In this document: in pieces, positions 16,555-23,769 of the stretch
Layout of the letters: each line of letters opens with the position of its first letter
Numbering within the stretch: position 1 is the first letter of the stretch
DNA from: Planctomycetota bacterium
GTDB lineage: Bacteria > Planctomycetota > Phycisphaerae > WQYP01
DNA: 26,815 nt
Reading direction: 5' to 3'
Assembly (NCBI GenBank): GCA_021798635.1
Contig: JAJZGH010000026.1
Span: 1 to 26,815, forward strand
Notes under the pieces: model-generated
Told to the model about the DNA's origin: nothing
The model's input: the letters and a program-made list of their open reading frames with translations, nothing else
Database searches by the model: none
Position numbers and translations under genes: made by a program

Positions 16555-17826
16555 ATGTCGCAGCAACGCAAAAATGTTTCCGGAAAAGCCACTGCACGGA
16601 CGGGACCCGCGGTGATAAAAGGCCTTCAACCGCCGCTGATTCTGACCGTGAACGCCGGATCTTCGAGTATCAAGTTCGCACTGTTTGAAGCGGGTACGGA
16701 ATTGCGGCGCACGATGAGCGGAAACATTGATCGCATTGGCCGGCGCGGCACACAGTTCACAACCCATGATTCACAGGGCAGGCAGCAGATCAGCCGCGGC
16801 ATAAATACGCAGAATCATGGCACTGCGGCGGAATTTCTGCTGAATTTTCTCGCGGCACAAAAGGAATTTGCCGATGTGCGGGCTATCGGGCACCGGGTGG
16901 TGCATGGCATGGGCTATGCGCAGCCGGAGCGAGTCACTGCTACGCTATTAGCCAAACTGCACCGCATCGCAACCTATGATCCTGATCACCTGCCGGGGGA
17001 AATTCAGCTTATTCGGAGCTTTCGCGAAAAGCATCCGAGACTTCCCCAAGTTGCCTGCTTTGATACTGCGTTTCACCACAATATGCCGATGATCGCGCAA
17101 GTGCTGCCGATCCCCCGGCGTTATGCGGCTAAAGGCTTGCGACGCTATGGGTTTCATGGCTTATCTTATGCGTTTTTGATGGAAGAACTGCGGCGGCTGG
17201 GAGACGGAGCGGCTGAAAAAGGCCGGGTGATTCTGGCGCATCTGGGCAATGGTGCCAGTTTGGCGGCCGTGCGAAATGGAAAAAGCCTCGACACCAGCAT
17301 GGGCTTTACGCCCGCCGCCGGATTGATGATGAGCACCCGTAGCGGAGATTTAGACCCGGGAGTTTTTAATTACCTGTCGCGCACACAGGGCATGACGGCG
17401 GCGCACTTTGAGAATATGGTGAATCATGAATCCGGACTGCTGGGTGTTTCGGCAAGAAGTTCTGATGTGCGCGATCTGTTGGCGAAACGCGGCAGCGACA
17501 AGCATTGCGCTTTGGCAATCGACATGTTCTGCTATCAGGCCAGAAAGTGGATTGGCTCATTTGCCGCGGCACTAGGTGGCGTGGATACACTGGTGTTTGC
17601 CGGCGGCATTGGCGAAAACGCACCGATAATTCGCCAAAACATCTGCCGTGATTTGGCATTTCTGGATATCCGGATAAACGCTGCCGCCAACACCCGGAAT
17701 GCCGAAGTGATTTCGGTGCCGGGGGCCGCGGTAACTGTTCGCGTTATACATACCGACGAAGAGCTGATGATCGCCCGGTCGGTTGTTGATTTGCTTAACG
17801 TGAAAATGCAAACGAAAGGAAAATAA
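16555..17826 (+). CDS. ackA: Acetate kinase
   Basis: Transfers phosphate between acetyl phosphate and ADP, giving acetate and ATP. Motifs in order: TVNAGSSSIKFALFE near the N-terminus, HRVVHGM, FDTAFHHNMP with the catalytic Asp, RRYGFHGLSY, HLGNGASLAA, DTSMGFTPAAGLMMSTRSGD and FAGGIGENAP. The protein is 423 residues, slightly long because about 27 residues precede the first strand. I used ATG 16555; the TTG just before it would add one residue, and the ribosome binding site is poor, so a later start cannot be excluded. It lies 43 bases after glgP and 3 bases before the phosphoketolase gene, whose product makes acetyl phosphate, the substrate of this enzyme. Confidence 0.95.
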   Translation: MSQQRKNVSGKATARTGPAVIKGLQPPLILTVNAGSSSIKFALFEAGTELRRTMSGNIDRIGRRGTQFTTHDSQGRQQISRGINTQNHGTAAEFLLNFLAAQKEFADVRAIGHRVVHGMGYAQPERVTATLLAKLHRIATYDPDHLPGEIQLIRSFREKHPRLPQVACFDTAFHHNMPMIAQVLPIPRRYAAKGLRRYGFHGLSYAFLMEELRRLGDGAAEKGRVILAHLGNGASLAAVRNGKSLDTSMGFTPAAGLMMSTRSGDLDPGVFNYLSRTQGMTAAHFENMVNHESGLLGVSARSSDVRDLLAKRGSDKHCALAIDMFCYQARKWIGSFAAALGGVDTLVFAGGIGENAPIIRQNICRDLAFLDIRINAAANTRNAEVISVPGAAVTVRVIHTDEELMIARSVVDLLNVKMQTKGK

Positions 17827-17829
17827 CTT

Positions 17830-20199
17830 ATGGCTACGACAACACTGACCAAGGAAATGCTTGCCAAACTCGATGCCTATTGGCGGGCGGGAAATTATCT
17901 GTCGGTCGGACAGATATATCTTTACGATAATCCGTTATTGAAACAACCATTGAAACTCGAACATATTAAACCGATGTTGCTGGGCCATTGGGGCACCACG
18001 CCGGGACAAAACTTCATTTACACGCATTTGAACCGCGTGATCAACAAATACGATCTGGATATGATTTATCTCTCGGGTCCCGGCCACGGGGGACCGGCGG
18101 TGGTGGGAAATGTGTATCTGGAAGGAACGTACAACGAAATCTATCCCAATATCAGCCAGGATGAGGCGGGAATGAAAAAACTCTTCAAGCAGTTTTCATT
18201 TCCCGGTGGCATTCCCAGCCACGCGGCCCCCGAAACGCCGGGGTCCATCCATGAGGGCGGCGAATTGGGCTACAGCATCAGCCACGCCTTTGGAGCGGTG
18301 TTTGATAACCCAGATCTGATTACCGCCTGTGTGGTGGGTGACGGCGAAGCGGAAACCGGACCTTTGGCGACAAGCTGGCATTCCAATAAATTTCTCAACG
18401 CCCAGACCGATGGCGCGGTATTGCCGATTCTGCATCTTAATGGATACAAGATTTCCAATCCCACGGTACTAGCCCGCATTGAACCTGAGGAATTGGAACA
18501 ATTATTGCGCGGGTATGGATGGGATCCGCGTTTTGTTGAAGGCCACGAGCCGGCGCTGATGCACGAAGCCATGGCGACGGCATTGGATGCGGCAATCGAA
18601 CGTATCCGCCAAATTCAGCATGAGGCCCGCACGCAGGGCAATACGATGCGCCCGCGTTGGCCGATGATTGTTCTGCGGTCTCCCAAAGGGTGGACCGGGC
18701 CGCGAGATATTGACGGTCTGCCCGTGGAAGGGACTTTCCGTGCGCATCAGGTGCCCTTGTCTGATCCGGCGAAAAATCCTGAACATCTCAAGATGCTGGA
18801 AGCGTGGATGAAAAGCTACCATCCGGAAGAACTTTTTGATGGCCAGGGACGCCTCAAACCGGACCTGGCGGATCTGGCCCCCAAGGGACAGCGGCGTATG
18901 GGAGCGAATCGTCATGCCAACGGCGGCAAGCTGCTGCGGGATTTGCGGATGCCGGACTTCCGCGACTATGCCGTAACCGTCAAGCAACCCGGCGTTATGG
19001 GCATTGGTGACACCCATGTCCTGGGGCCCTTTTTGCGCGATGTCGCAAAACTTAATGCCGCACCGCGGAATTTTCGACTCTTCGGACCCGATGAAACGCT
19101 TTCCAACGGGTTGGGGGCTATTTTTGATCACACCAACCGGCAATGGGATGCGCGCACCGTGCCCAATGATGAATTTTTGGCGACATCAGGCGGCGTACTG
19201 GATTCCATGCTCAGCGAGCATCAATGTGAAGGTTGGTTGGAAGGGTATCTGCTGACCGGACGGCATGGTGTTTTTAATTGCTATGAAGCATTTATTCATG
19301 TTGTTGCCTCTATGTTTAATCAACACGCCAAGTGGCTGGAGGTCACCGACAACCTGCCATGGAGGGCGGATATTGCTTCCTTGAATTATCTGCTGTCATC
19401 CCATGTGTGGCGGCAGGACCATAACGGCTTTACGCATCAGGATCCGGGCTTTCTGGATGTGGTGATGAATAAAAGCCCGGATGTGGTGCGGGTTTATTTG
19501 CCGCCCGATGCCAACTGCCTGCTTTCCGTCATGGACCATTGCCTGCGCAGCAGACAGTATGTCAACGTGATTGTGGCTGGAAAGCATCCATCGCCGCAGT
19601 GGCTGTCTATGGATGCCGCGGCGATTCATTGCGAAGAAGGAATTGGTATCTGGAAATGGGCGGGCAATGACGACCGCGTTGATCCGGACGTGGTTATGGC
19701 CTGCGCCGGTGATGTGCCGACATTGGAAATACTGGCCGCCGTTTCCATTCTGCGGCATGAACTGCCGGACCTGAAAATCCGCGTGGTTAATGTGGTGGAC
19801 CTCATGAAGCTTCAGCCGGCGAGCGAACATCCGCATGGTTTAAACGATTTGGATTTTGATTCCCTGTTCACCAAGGATAAGCCGGTGATCTTCGCGTTTC
19901 ACGCGTATCCCTGGTTGATTCATCGCCTGACGTACCGCCGTAACAATCACCGCAATATTCACGTTCGCGGCTATAAGGAAAAAGGCACCATCACCACGCC
20001 GTTTGATATGACGGTACTCAATGATATGGATCGCTTTCATCTGGTGCAGGATGTGGTGGATCGTGTGCCAAAAGCGGGCACGCGAGCGGCCTATCTTAAA
20101 CAGATGGTGCGGGATAAGCTCATTGAACACAAACGCCATATCCAACAGCACGGACAAGACCTGCCGGAAATTCGCAACTGGAAGTGGAGCGAGTCATAG
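17830..20199 (+). CDS. xfp: Phosphoketolase (xylulose 5-phosphate / fructose 6-phosphate)
   Basis: A thiamine-diphosphate enzyme that cleaves xylulose 5-phosphate or fructose 6-phosphate with phosphate to acetyl phosphate plus glyceraldehyde 3-phosphate or erythrose 4-phosphate. At 789 residues it has the normal family length. Visible motifs are [28 protein letters not shown], the cofactor-binding [17 protein letters not shown], and [15 protein letters not shown] in the N-terminal half. [11 protein letters not shown] and [14 protein letters not shown] lie in the later domains. An AAAGGA sequence about 8 bases upstream overlaps the end of ackA, and only three bases separate the genes, indicating tight coupling. 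Whether it prefers the pentose or hexose phosphate cannot be read from the sequence. Confidence 0.95.
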   Translation: MATTTLTKEMLAKLDAYWRAGNYLSVGQIYLYDNPLLKQPLKLEHIKPMLLGHWGTTPGQNFIYTHLNRVINKYDLDMIYLSGPGHGGPAVVGNVYLEGTYNEIYPNISQDEAGMKKLFKQFSFPGGIPSHAAPETPGSIHEGGELGYSISHAFGAVFDNPDLITACVVGDGEAETGPLATSWHSNKFLNAQTDGAVLPILHLNGYKISNPTVLARIEPEELEQLLRGYGWDPRFVEGHEPALMHEAMATALDAAIERIRQIQHEARTQGNTMRPRWPMIVLRSPKGWTGPRDIDGLPVEGTFRAHQVPLSDPAKNPEHLKMLEAWMKSYHPEELFDGQGRLKPDLADLAPKGQRRMGANRHANGGKLLRDLRMPDFRDYAVTVKQPGVMGIGDTHVLGPFLRDVAKLNAAPRNFRLFGPDETLSNGLGAIFDHTNRQWDARTVPNDEFLATSGGVLDSMLSEHQCEGWLEGYLLTGRHGVFNCYEAFIHVVASMFNQHAKWLEVTDNLPWRADIASLNYLLSSHVWRQDHNGFTHQDPGFLDVVMNKSPDVVRVYLPPDANCLLSVMDHCLRSRQYVNVIVAGKHPSPQWLSMDAAAIHCEEGIGIWKWAGNDDRVDPDVVMACAGDVPTLEILAAVSILRHELPDLKIRVVNVVDLMKLQPASEHPHGLNDLDFDSLFTKDKPVIFAFHAYPWLIHRLTYRRNNHRNIHVRGYKEKGTITTPFDMTVLNDMDRFHLVQDVVDRVPKAGTRAAYLKQMVRDKLIEHKRHIQQHGQDLPEIRNWKWSES

Positions 20200-20224
20200 C
20201 CATTTCGTAGATTGCGCACCGGGC

Positions 20225-20230
20225 TATAAT
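20225..20230 (+). promoter_or_regulatory. Possible -10 box before the DJ-1-like gene
   Basis: A perfect TATAAT lies 69 bases before the ATG at 20299, with no recognisable -35 at the normal distance. A small hairpin with CTTGC and GCAAG arms (20237-20249) would sit at the 5' end of the transcript. No terminator is visible between the phosphoketolase gene and this point, so readthrough is also possible. Confidence 0.35.
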
Positions 20231-20298
20231 CACCATCTTGCGCGGCAAGAACCGGCAGGTGTGTAAACCAGCGGAAAATCGCGACGGAGCGTGCGGCT

Positions 20299-21048
20299 AT
20301 GGATATTGGTGTATTGATTTTCCCCGGTGTCGATCAACTGGATGTTACCGGACCATTTGAGATTTTATCGCGTTTACCGGGAGCCAAGGTTCACGTTATA
20401 TGGAAAACACGCAAACCGATAATGGATGTTCATGGGCTGATTCTCACGCCCACGATGACTCTTTCAGCCTGCCCGAAGCTTGATTTGTTGGTAATTCCCG
20501 GCGGACCGGGGCAGGAAGGGATCATGGATGACAGAGCGATCCTTGATTTTATAAAAAGTCGGGCGGTGCAGGCCAAGATTGTGCTTTCGGTCTGCACTGG
20601 AGCTTTGCTTTGCGGCGCAGCTGGATTGCTTATTGGTAAACCGGCTACCACGCACTGGGCGTCATTGGACCTGCTGAAATTATTTGGTGCCAAGCCACGC
20701 AAAAAGCGCGTTGTCATCAGCGGACGGCTTATTTCCTGCGCCGGAGTTACTTCCGGGATTGATGGTGCGCTGAGGGCGGTGGCGCTTTTGGTCGGGTATA
20801 AAAAAGCGAAGATGATTCAGTTAGCCGTTGAGTATGCGCCGGAGCCACCTTTCCAGTGCTATGATATCAATCATGCGCCGCACAACATCAGCCTGCCGGT
20901 TCGTCGTGAATTTGCGAGAATTTCGGCCCAACGATTGAAGACCGCAAAACGAATCAGCGAAAGCATGCAATGCACTGCGCGGAAGAAAAGCAAGGACCGC
21001 AGAAAATCCGAAGCGGCGGGAAGCGGAGCGGCGGCTAAACGGACTTGA
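20299..21048 (+). CDS. DJ-1/PfpI-family protein, isonitrile hydratase-like
   Basis: A 249-residue glutamine-amidotransferase-like (DJ-1 superfamily) cytoplasmic protein. FPGVDQLDVTGPFE at the N-terminus, LLVIPGGPG, and the nucleophile elbow SVCTGALLCGAAGLL followed by PATTHW match the isonitrile (isocyanide) hydratase branch. Asp15, Cys99 and Thr100 have the same mutual spacing as the catalytic Asp17, Cys101 and Thr102 I recall for Pseudomonas isocyanide hydratase. Related proteins are also parts of AraC-type regulators, but no DNA-binding domain follows here. After about residue 215 the protein has an unusual basic, low-complexity tail (many Lys, Arg and Ala). GGAG lies about ten bases before the ATG. 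Its end overlaps the converging DUF4149-like gene by 14 bases. Confidence 0.75.
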   Translation: MDIGVLIFPGVDQLDVTGPFEILSRLPGAKVHVIWKTRKPIMDVHGLILTPTMTLSACPKLDLLVIPGGPGQEGIMDDRAILDFIKSRAVQAKIVLSVCTGALLCGAAGLLIGKPATTHWASLDLLKLFGAKPRKKRVVISGRLISCAGVTSGIDGALRAVALLVGYKKAKMIQLAVEYAPEPPFQCYDINHAPHNISLPVRREFARISAQRLKTAKRISESMQCTARKKSKDRRKSEAAGSGAAAKRT

Positions 21049-21649
21049 CATGCGGTTCAATGAGCTTGGCGTTTTGCGCCAGGGTGCGTATAAATTCCCG
21101 CCGTGTGGGATAATTAATGCCCCAGCCCTGGATAAATACCAGGGCCAGTAAAACGGCGATCTGAATCATGCCGTTGCGTTCGGCGGCGGCGTGATAACGC
21201 TGAAAATGAGCCTTGTGCAGGGCGGCGTTGGCAGGGTTGGAATCCACGCGTTGCACGTAGAGAGCATGTTGATGCCGGACGGCGGGGTCCAAGTACAGCA
21301 TTTGCGACCCCAGCAACATCGCCAGAATCACCACGCCGCCCAGCCGCAGCCATACCCAGATATTTAGCGCATTAAGATGAAACGCCATCTGGAATAGCGA
21401 ACAAAACAGCATCAGGAACAGACATACCAGTTGAAAGACGGAAAATATTTGAAGGATGTTGCCAAAAATTAGACCGGCGAGTTCCTTGGATTGATTTAAT
21501 TTTGGATTAATGGCCGATGCATGAACCCCGGCAGCGGAAATGGTGTGGAAAATCTCTGGAGCTACGACCGCCCCGAGAATCAGCAGGCCCCCAAAATAAA
21601 TGCAAAGCCCTAAGGAGAATAACACCTGTGTGAAACGGAATCCTGCCAC
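21035..21649 (-). CDS. DUF4149 (TMEM205-like) membrane protein
   Basis: A small inner-membrane protein of 204 residues with four likely membrane spans: FTQVLFSLGLCIYFGGLLI, a second starting near IFGNILQIFSVFQ, a third at WLRLGGVVILAMLL and a fourth at IQIAVLLALVFIQG. The FGG, the APEIF segment after the first span and a HFQRYHAAAERNG stretch before the last span fit the DUF4149/TMEM205-like family of unknown function. I placed the start at GTG 21649 because GGAG lies eight bases upstream (21658-21661). The upstream ATG at 21748 would have to translate the rpsD terminator hairpin. The tail is basic and cytoplasmic. The 3' end overlaps the converging DJ-1-like gene by 14 bases. Confidence 0.7.
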   Translation of the reverse strand: MAGFRFTQVLFSLGLCIYFGGLLILGAVVAPEIFHTISAAGVHASAINPKLNQSKELAGLIFGNILQIFSVFQLVCLFLMLFCSLFQMAFHLNALNIWVWLRLGGVVILAMLLGSQMLYLDPAVRHQHALYVQRVDSNPANAALHKAHFQRYHAAAERNGMIQIAVLLALVFIQGWGINYPTRREFIRTLAQNAKLIEPHVKSV

Positions 21650-21655
21650 GCTAGC

Positions 21656-21679
21656 TTCTCCAATTCTGGTGATATTATA
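21656..21679 (-). promoter_or_regulatory. -10 box and ribosome binding site of the DUF4149-like gene
   Basis: On the minus strand a TATAAT (21674-21679) is followed by GGAGAA (21656-21661) and then GTG at 21649. The -10 box lies just beyond the T tract of the rpsD terminator. No good -35 is visible. This arrangement supports separate transcription and the GTG start. Confidence 0.45.
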
Positions 21680-21684
21680 GCCCC

Positions 21685-21727
21685 AAAAAAAATAAACCGC
21701 GCCAAAACCGGTGGTCGTGGCGCGGTT
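21685..21727 (-). terminator. Intrinsic terminator of rpsD
   Basis: On the minus strand AACCGCGCC (21719-21727) pairs with GGCGCGGTT (21695-21703), a 9-bp GC-rich stem, followed by TA and a run of eight T (21685-21692). It begins 28 bases after the rpsD stop. Confidence 0.85.
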
Positions 21728-21755
21728 GTTTGATTGTGGTATAACCATCCGAGAA

Positions 21756-22352
21756 TTAACGATAAAATTCGATAATCAGGCTGGGGTTAATCTGGAAGGG
21801 AATTTGCTCCGGCATGGGCAGGGCCACTACTTTGGCTTCCAGCTGCGCGGGGTTAAAATCCAGCCATGCCGGCACCTGATGGCCCGCCATGGATTCCATA
21901 TTTTCCCGCAGCAGTTTGGCGGTTTTCTCACGGAAGGTAATGGTCATTCCGGGAACCACTTGATAACTGGCGATATCCACCTTACCACCATTGACCAGAA
22001 CGTGGCCGTGGGCCACAAGCTGCCGGGCGGCCCAGATGGAGCGTGCCACGCCCAGGCGGCGTACGACATTATCCAAGCGGGTTTCCAGAACCTGTTGCAG
22101 CGTAACCGCGGTGTTACCCTTGGCGCTTTTGGCCGTGGCCATGTACCGCCGGAACTGCTTTTCAAGCACGTTGTAATGGGCTTTCATGCGTTGCTTTTCA
22201 CGCAGACGAATACCGTATTCTGACAATCGCTTGCTGCGAAACCCGTGCATGCCGGGGGCAACGAATTCGCTTTTGTTATGTTTGGGAAGATCGGCAATCG
22301 CCACACCGAGCCGGCGTGACAGTCGCACCTTAGGACCTAAGTAGCGGGACAT
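21756..22352 (-). CDS. rpsD: 30S ribosomal protein S4
   Basis: A 198-residue primary 16S rRNA-binding protein needed early in small-subunit assembly. The start at 22352 (MSRYLGPKVRLSRRLG) has AAAGGAG about five bases upstream; the longer reading from 22433 would add 27 unrelated residues. The sequence shows the S4 N-terminal region ending in YGIRLREKQRMKAHYNVLEKQFRRY and the S4 RNA-binding domain LETRLDNVVRRLGVARSIWAARQLVAHGHVLVNG. It lacks the N-terminal zinc-binding cysteines found in some S4 proteins, so it is the zinc-independent type. It is not beside rpsM, rpsK or rpoA as in many bacteria but stands alone, with its own promoter and terminator, as is known in some phyla. Confidence 0.95.
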   Translation of the reverse strand: MSRYLGPKVRLSRRLGVAIADLPKHNKSEFVAPGMHGFRSKRLSEYGIRLREKQRMKAHYNVLEKQFRRYMATAKSAKGNTAVTLQQVLETRLDNVVRRLGVARSIWAARQLVAHGHVLVNGGKVDIASYQVVPGMTITFREKTAKLLRENMESMAGHQVPAWLDFNPAQLEAKVVALPMPEQIPFQINPSLIIEFYR

Positions 22353-22458
22353 GGAAGCTCCTTTCAGCATACAGGCCAACAACGCCCGCCGGCGCGGCCT
22401 GCTGCAATCAAAGCCGGCGTACCGGAATGACACCCATCAATCCGGCCTTCTCGGCGAA

Positions 22459-22501
22459 TGTATAGCCCATTGAAGATACCCGGTCAGGGCATAACGGTCA
22501 A
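22459..22501 (-). promoter_or_regulatory. Promoter region of rpsD
   Basis: On the minus strand TTGACC (22496-22501) and TATCTT (22473-22478) are 17 bases apart. A second overlapping pair, CTGACC (22482-22487) and TATACA (22459-22464), is also 17 bases apart. Either gives a leader of about 100-115 bases before the rpsD ATG. Confidence 0.55.
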
Positions 22502-22584
22502 GTTCGGCTGTTGCATTTTCTTTCGCAGAGGTGCGGGTGCCGGGTGCAACTTTCGCGAAGTTCTGGGTGTCCTTAGGCATTGAA

Positions 22585-22618
22585 AAAAAGCCCAGCGGTT
22601 CCAGCCGCTGGGCTTTTT
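22585..22618 (-). terminator. Strong intrinsic terminator of the PEP-CTERM-like gene
   Basis: AAAAAGCCCAGCGG (22585-22598) and CCGCTGGGCTTTTT (22605-22618) form a perfect 14-bp stem around a 6-base loop. It is symmetrical, so it works for either strand. Its position 37 bases past the stop of the gene at 22655-23335 makes it the terminator of that gene; it also isolates rpsD. Confidence 0.9.
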
Positions 22619-22654
22619 GGTAATTGGGCGTAGTTCATTTGCGGGCTTAATGGA

Positions 22655-23335
22655 TCAGTGAGCAACGCGTCGCCGAATGGCCATTGTGCCGATAAGGGCG
22701 ATTCCGCCAATCACCGCCAAGGCACCGCTGCCAGGTAACGGTGCGCCGGCGGGAGCTACGTTTGAGTAGTAATAATCCACCGTCACGACGCCATCACTGG
22801 TCGAATTGGTGGATGCGGAATAGGGTGTGGCTCCGCTAACCAGCGCCACGCCAGAACCGGACAGCGTGAGCGCGATTTGGCCACTGCCGATAAATTGTGA
22901 GAGATTTGAGGTCAGAGTCTTGACCGGACTGGACCCGCTGGCCGTGGTATCAATTGTGGCGTTATCTCCGGGGGCGATCGTGGCCGAGTTGGGCGAGGAA
23001 CTGTTCAGGAAACCGGCCACGAGATTAGAATTTGGATCGGTCAGAGAGAGCTGTTCGCCGAGGCTGATGCTGTAATCAGAACTCGTCGCCGAGTTATTGG
23101 TGACTTCAACGCTCCCGCTGCTGGTATCCGCGATTTGCACGGTTACGCGGGTCAATGTACCCAAGCTCGATTGAAATTGGTTAAAATCCATCGCCTCCGT
23201 GAAGGGATTTGTTTCCGGCGAAAGCCCGGGGCCGTAATCCACCGCTTGCGTCACCACGCCCGCGTTTGACATGCCAACCATACCTAACCCTGCGGACAGT
23301 ACCGCACCGATGATGACCACTTTCTGCAGTTTCAT
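22655..23335 (-). CDS. Exported protein with PEP-CTERM-like anchor, choice-of-anchor E type
   Basis: A 226-residue exported, probably surface-located protein. It begins with a signal peptide (MKLQKVVIIGAVLSAGLGMVGMSNA). The Ser, Thr and Asn-rich body resembles the 'choice-of-anchor E' domain: an early FNQFQSSLGTLTRVTVQI segment and a late DGVVTVDYYYSN segment bracket beta-rich sequence. The C-terminus is tripartite: PLPGSG, a hydrophobic stretch (ALAVIGGIALIGTMAI) and the basic RRRVAH, the layout of exosortase-sorted proteins, although the usual Pro-Glu-Pro is replaced by Pro-Leu-Pro. The start at 23335 has GGAG nine bases upstream, and the longer reading from 23380 places 15 extra residues before the signal peptide. 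No exosortase gene is in the window. The partner and function are unknown. Confidence 0.75.
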   Translation of the reverse strand: MKLQKVVIIGAVLSAGLGMVGMSNAGVVTQAVDYGPGLSPETNPFTEAMDFNQFQSSLGTLTRVTVQIADTSSGSVEVTNNSATSSDYSISLGEQLSLTDPNSNLVAGFLNSSSPNSATIAPGDNATIDTTASGSSPVKTLTSNLSQFIGSGQIALTLSGSGVALVSGATPYSASTNSTSDGVVTVDYYYSNVAPAGAPLPGSGALAVIGGIALIGTMAIRRRVAH

Positions 23336-23704
23336 AAAACCGAACTCCATTAGTTTTGCTTCGGATGGAGGCCCACACATTCAGGCGCTACCCACTGCAG
23401 ATAACAATGCAATTGCCGTGCCGCGCCGATATTTTTCAAATTCTTTCATTTCTCCGCCCTGCGTAGGCAAAACGCGATTATGATGGTCCTGTCAATGCGA
23501 CATTTTGACCGAAAACGCCAAATTGACCCGGCCAAAGAGTTGCCTGCGCGCTGCCATACCTGCCATCGAGCAAATAATCAGGGACAGCCAAGAAAACACA
23601 TGGCGTAACAGACCAGAGGCGGTATGGCCATCCGCGTTATCCGCGCCATCCGCGGTTCAAACCAGTTGCGCCGCTATGGAACATAAATGCTTAGGAAAAA
23701 TGCG
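23336..23704. other. Gap between the PEP-CTERM-like gene and the htrA terminator
   Basis: About 370 bases with no convincing gene on either strand. The right part contains a triple 9-base repeat (23628-23654). A TTGACA occurs on the minus strand near 23491-23496, but no -10 follows at the right distance, so I do not call a promoter for the exported protein. Confidence 0.5.
23628..23654. repeat. Three tandem 9-base units
   Basis: CCATCCGCG at 23628-23636 and 23646-23654 flanks TTATCCGCG at 23637-23645. The 9-base period differs from the 7-base units found in the first part of the window. Confidence 0.6.
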
Positions 23705-23741
23705 AAAAAAAATGCCCCGGAGCGGGAGTGGCTCCGAGGCA
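23705..23741 (-). terminator. Intrinsic terminator of the HtrA protease gene
   Basis: On the minus strand TGCCTCGGAGC pairs with GCTCCGGGGCA (11 bp including one G-U pair, 7-base loop; 23713-23741), followed by eight T (23705-23712). It starts 29 bases past the protease stop. Confidence 0.85.
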
Positions 23742-23769
23742 TCAGGGAGAAGGAGAAGCCATGAAATCG

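Noticed and set aside
18502..19143. A long minus-strand open frame (213 codons) inside the phosphoketolase gene.
   Set aside because: It is antisense to well-conserved coding sequence and has no recognisable motif; such frames are expected in GC-rich genes.
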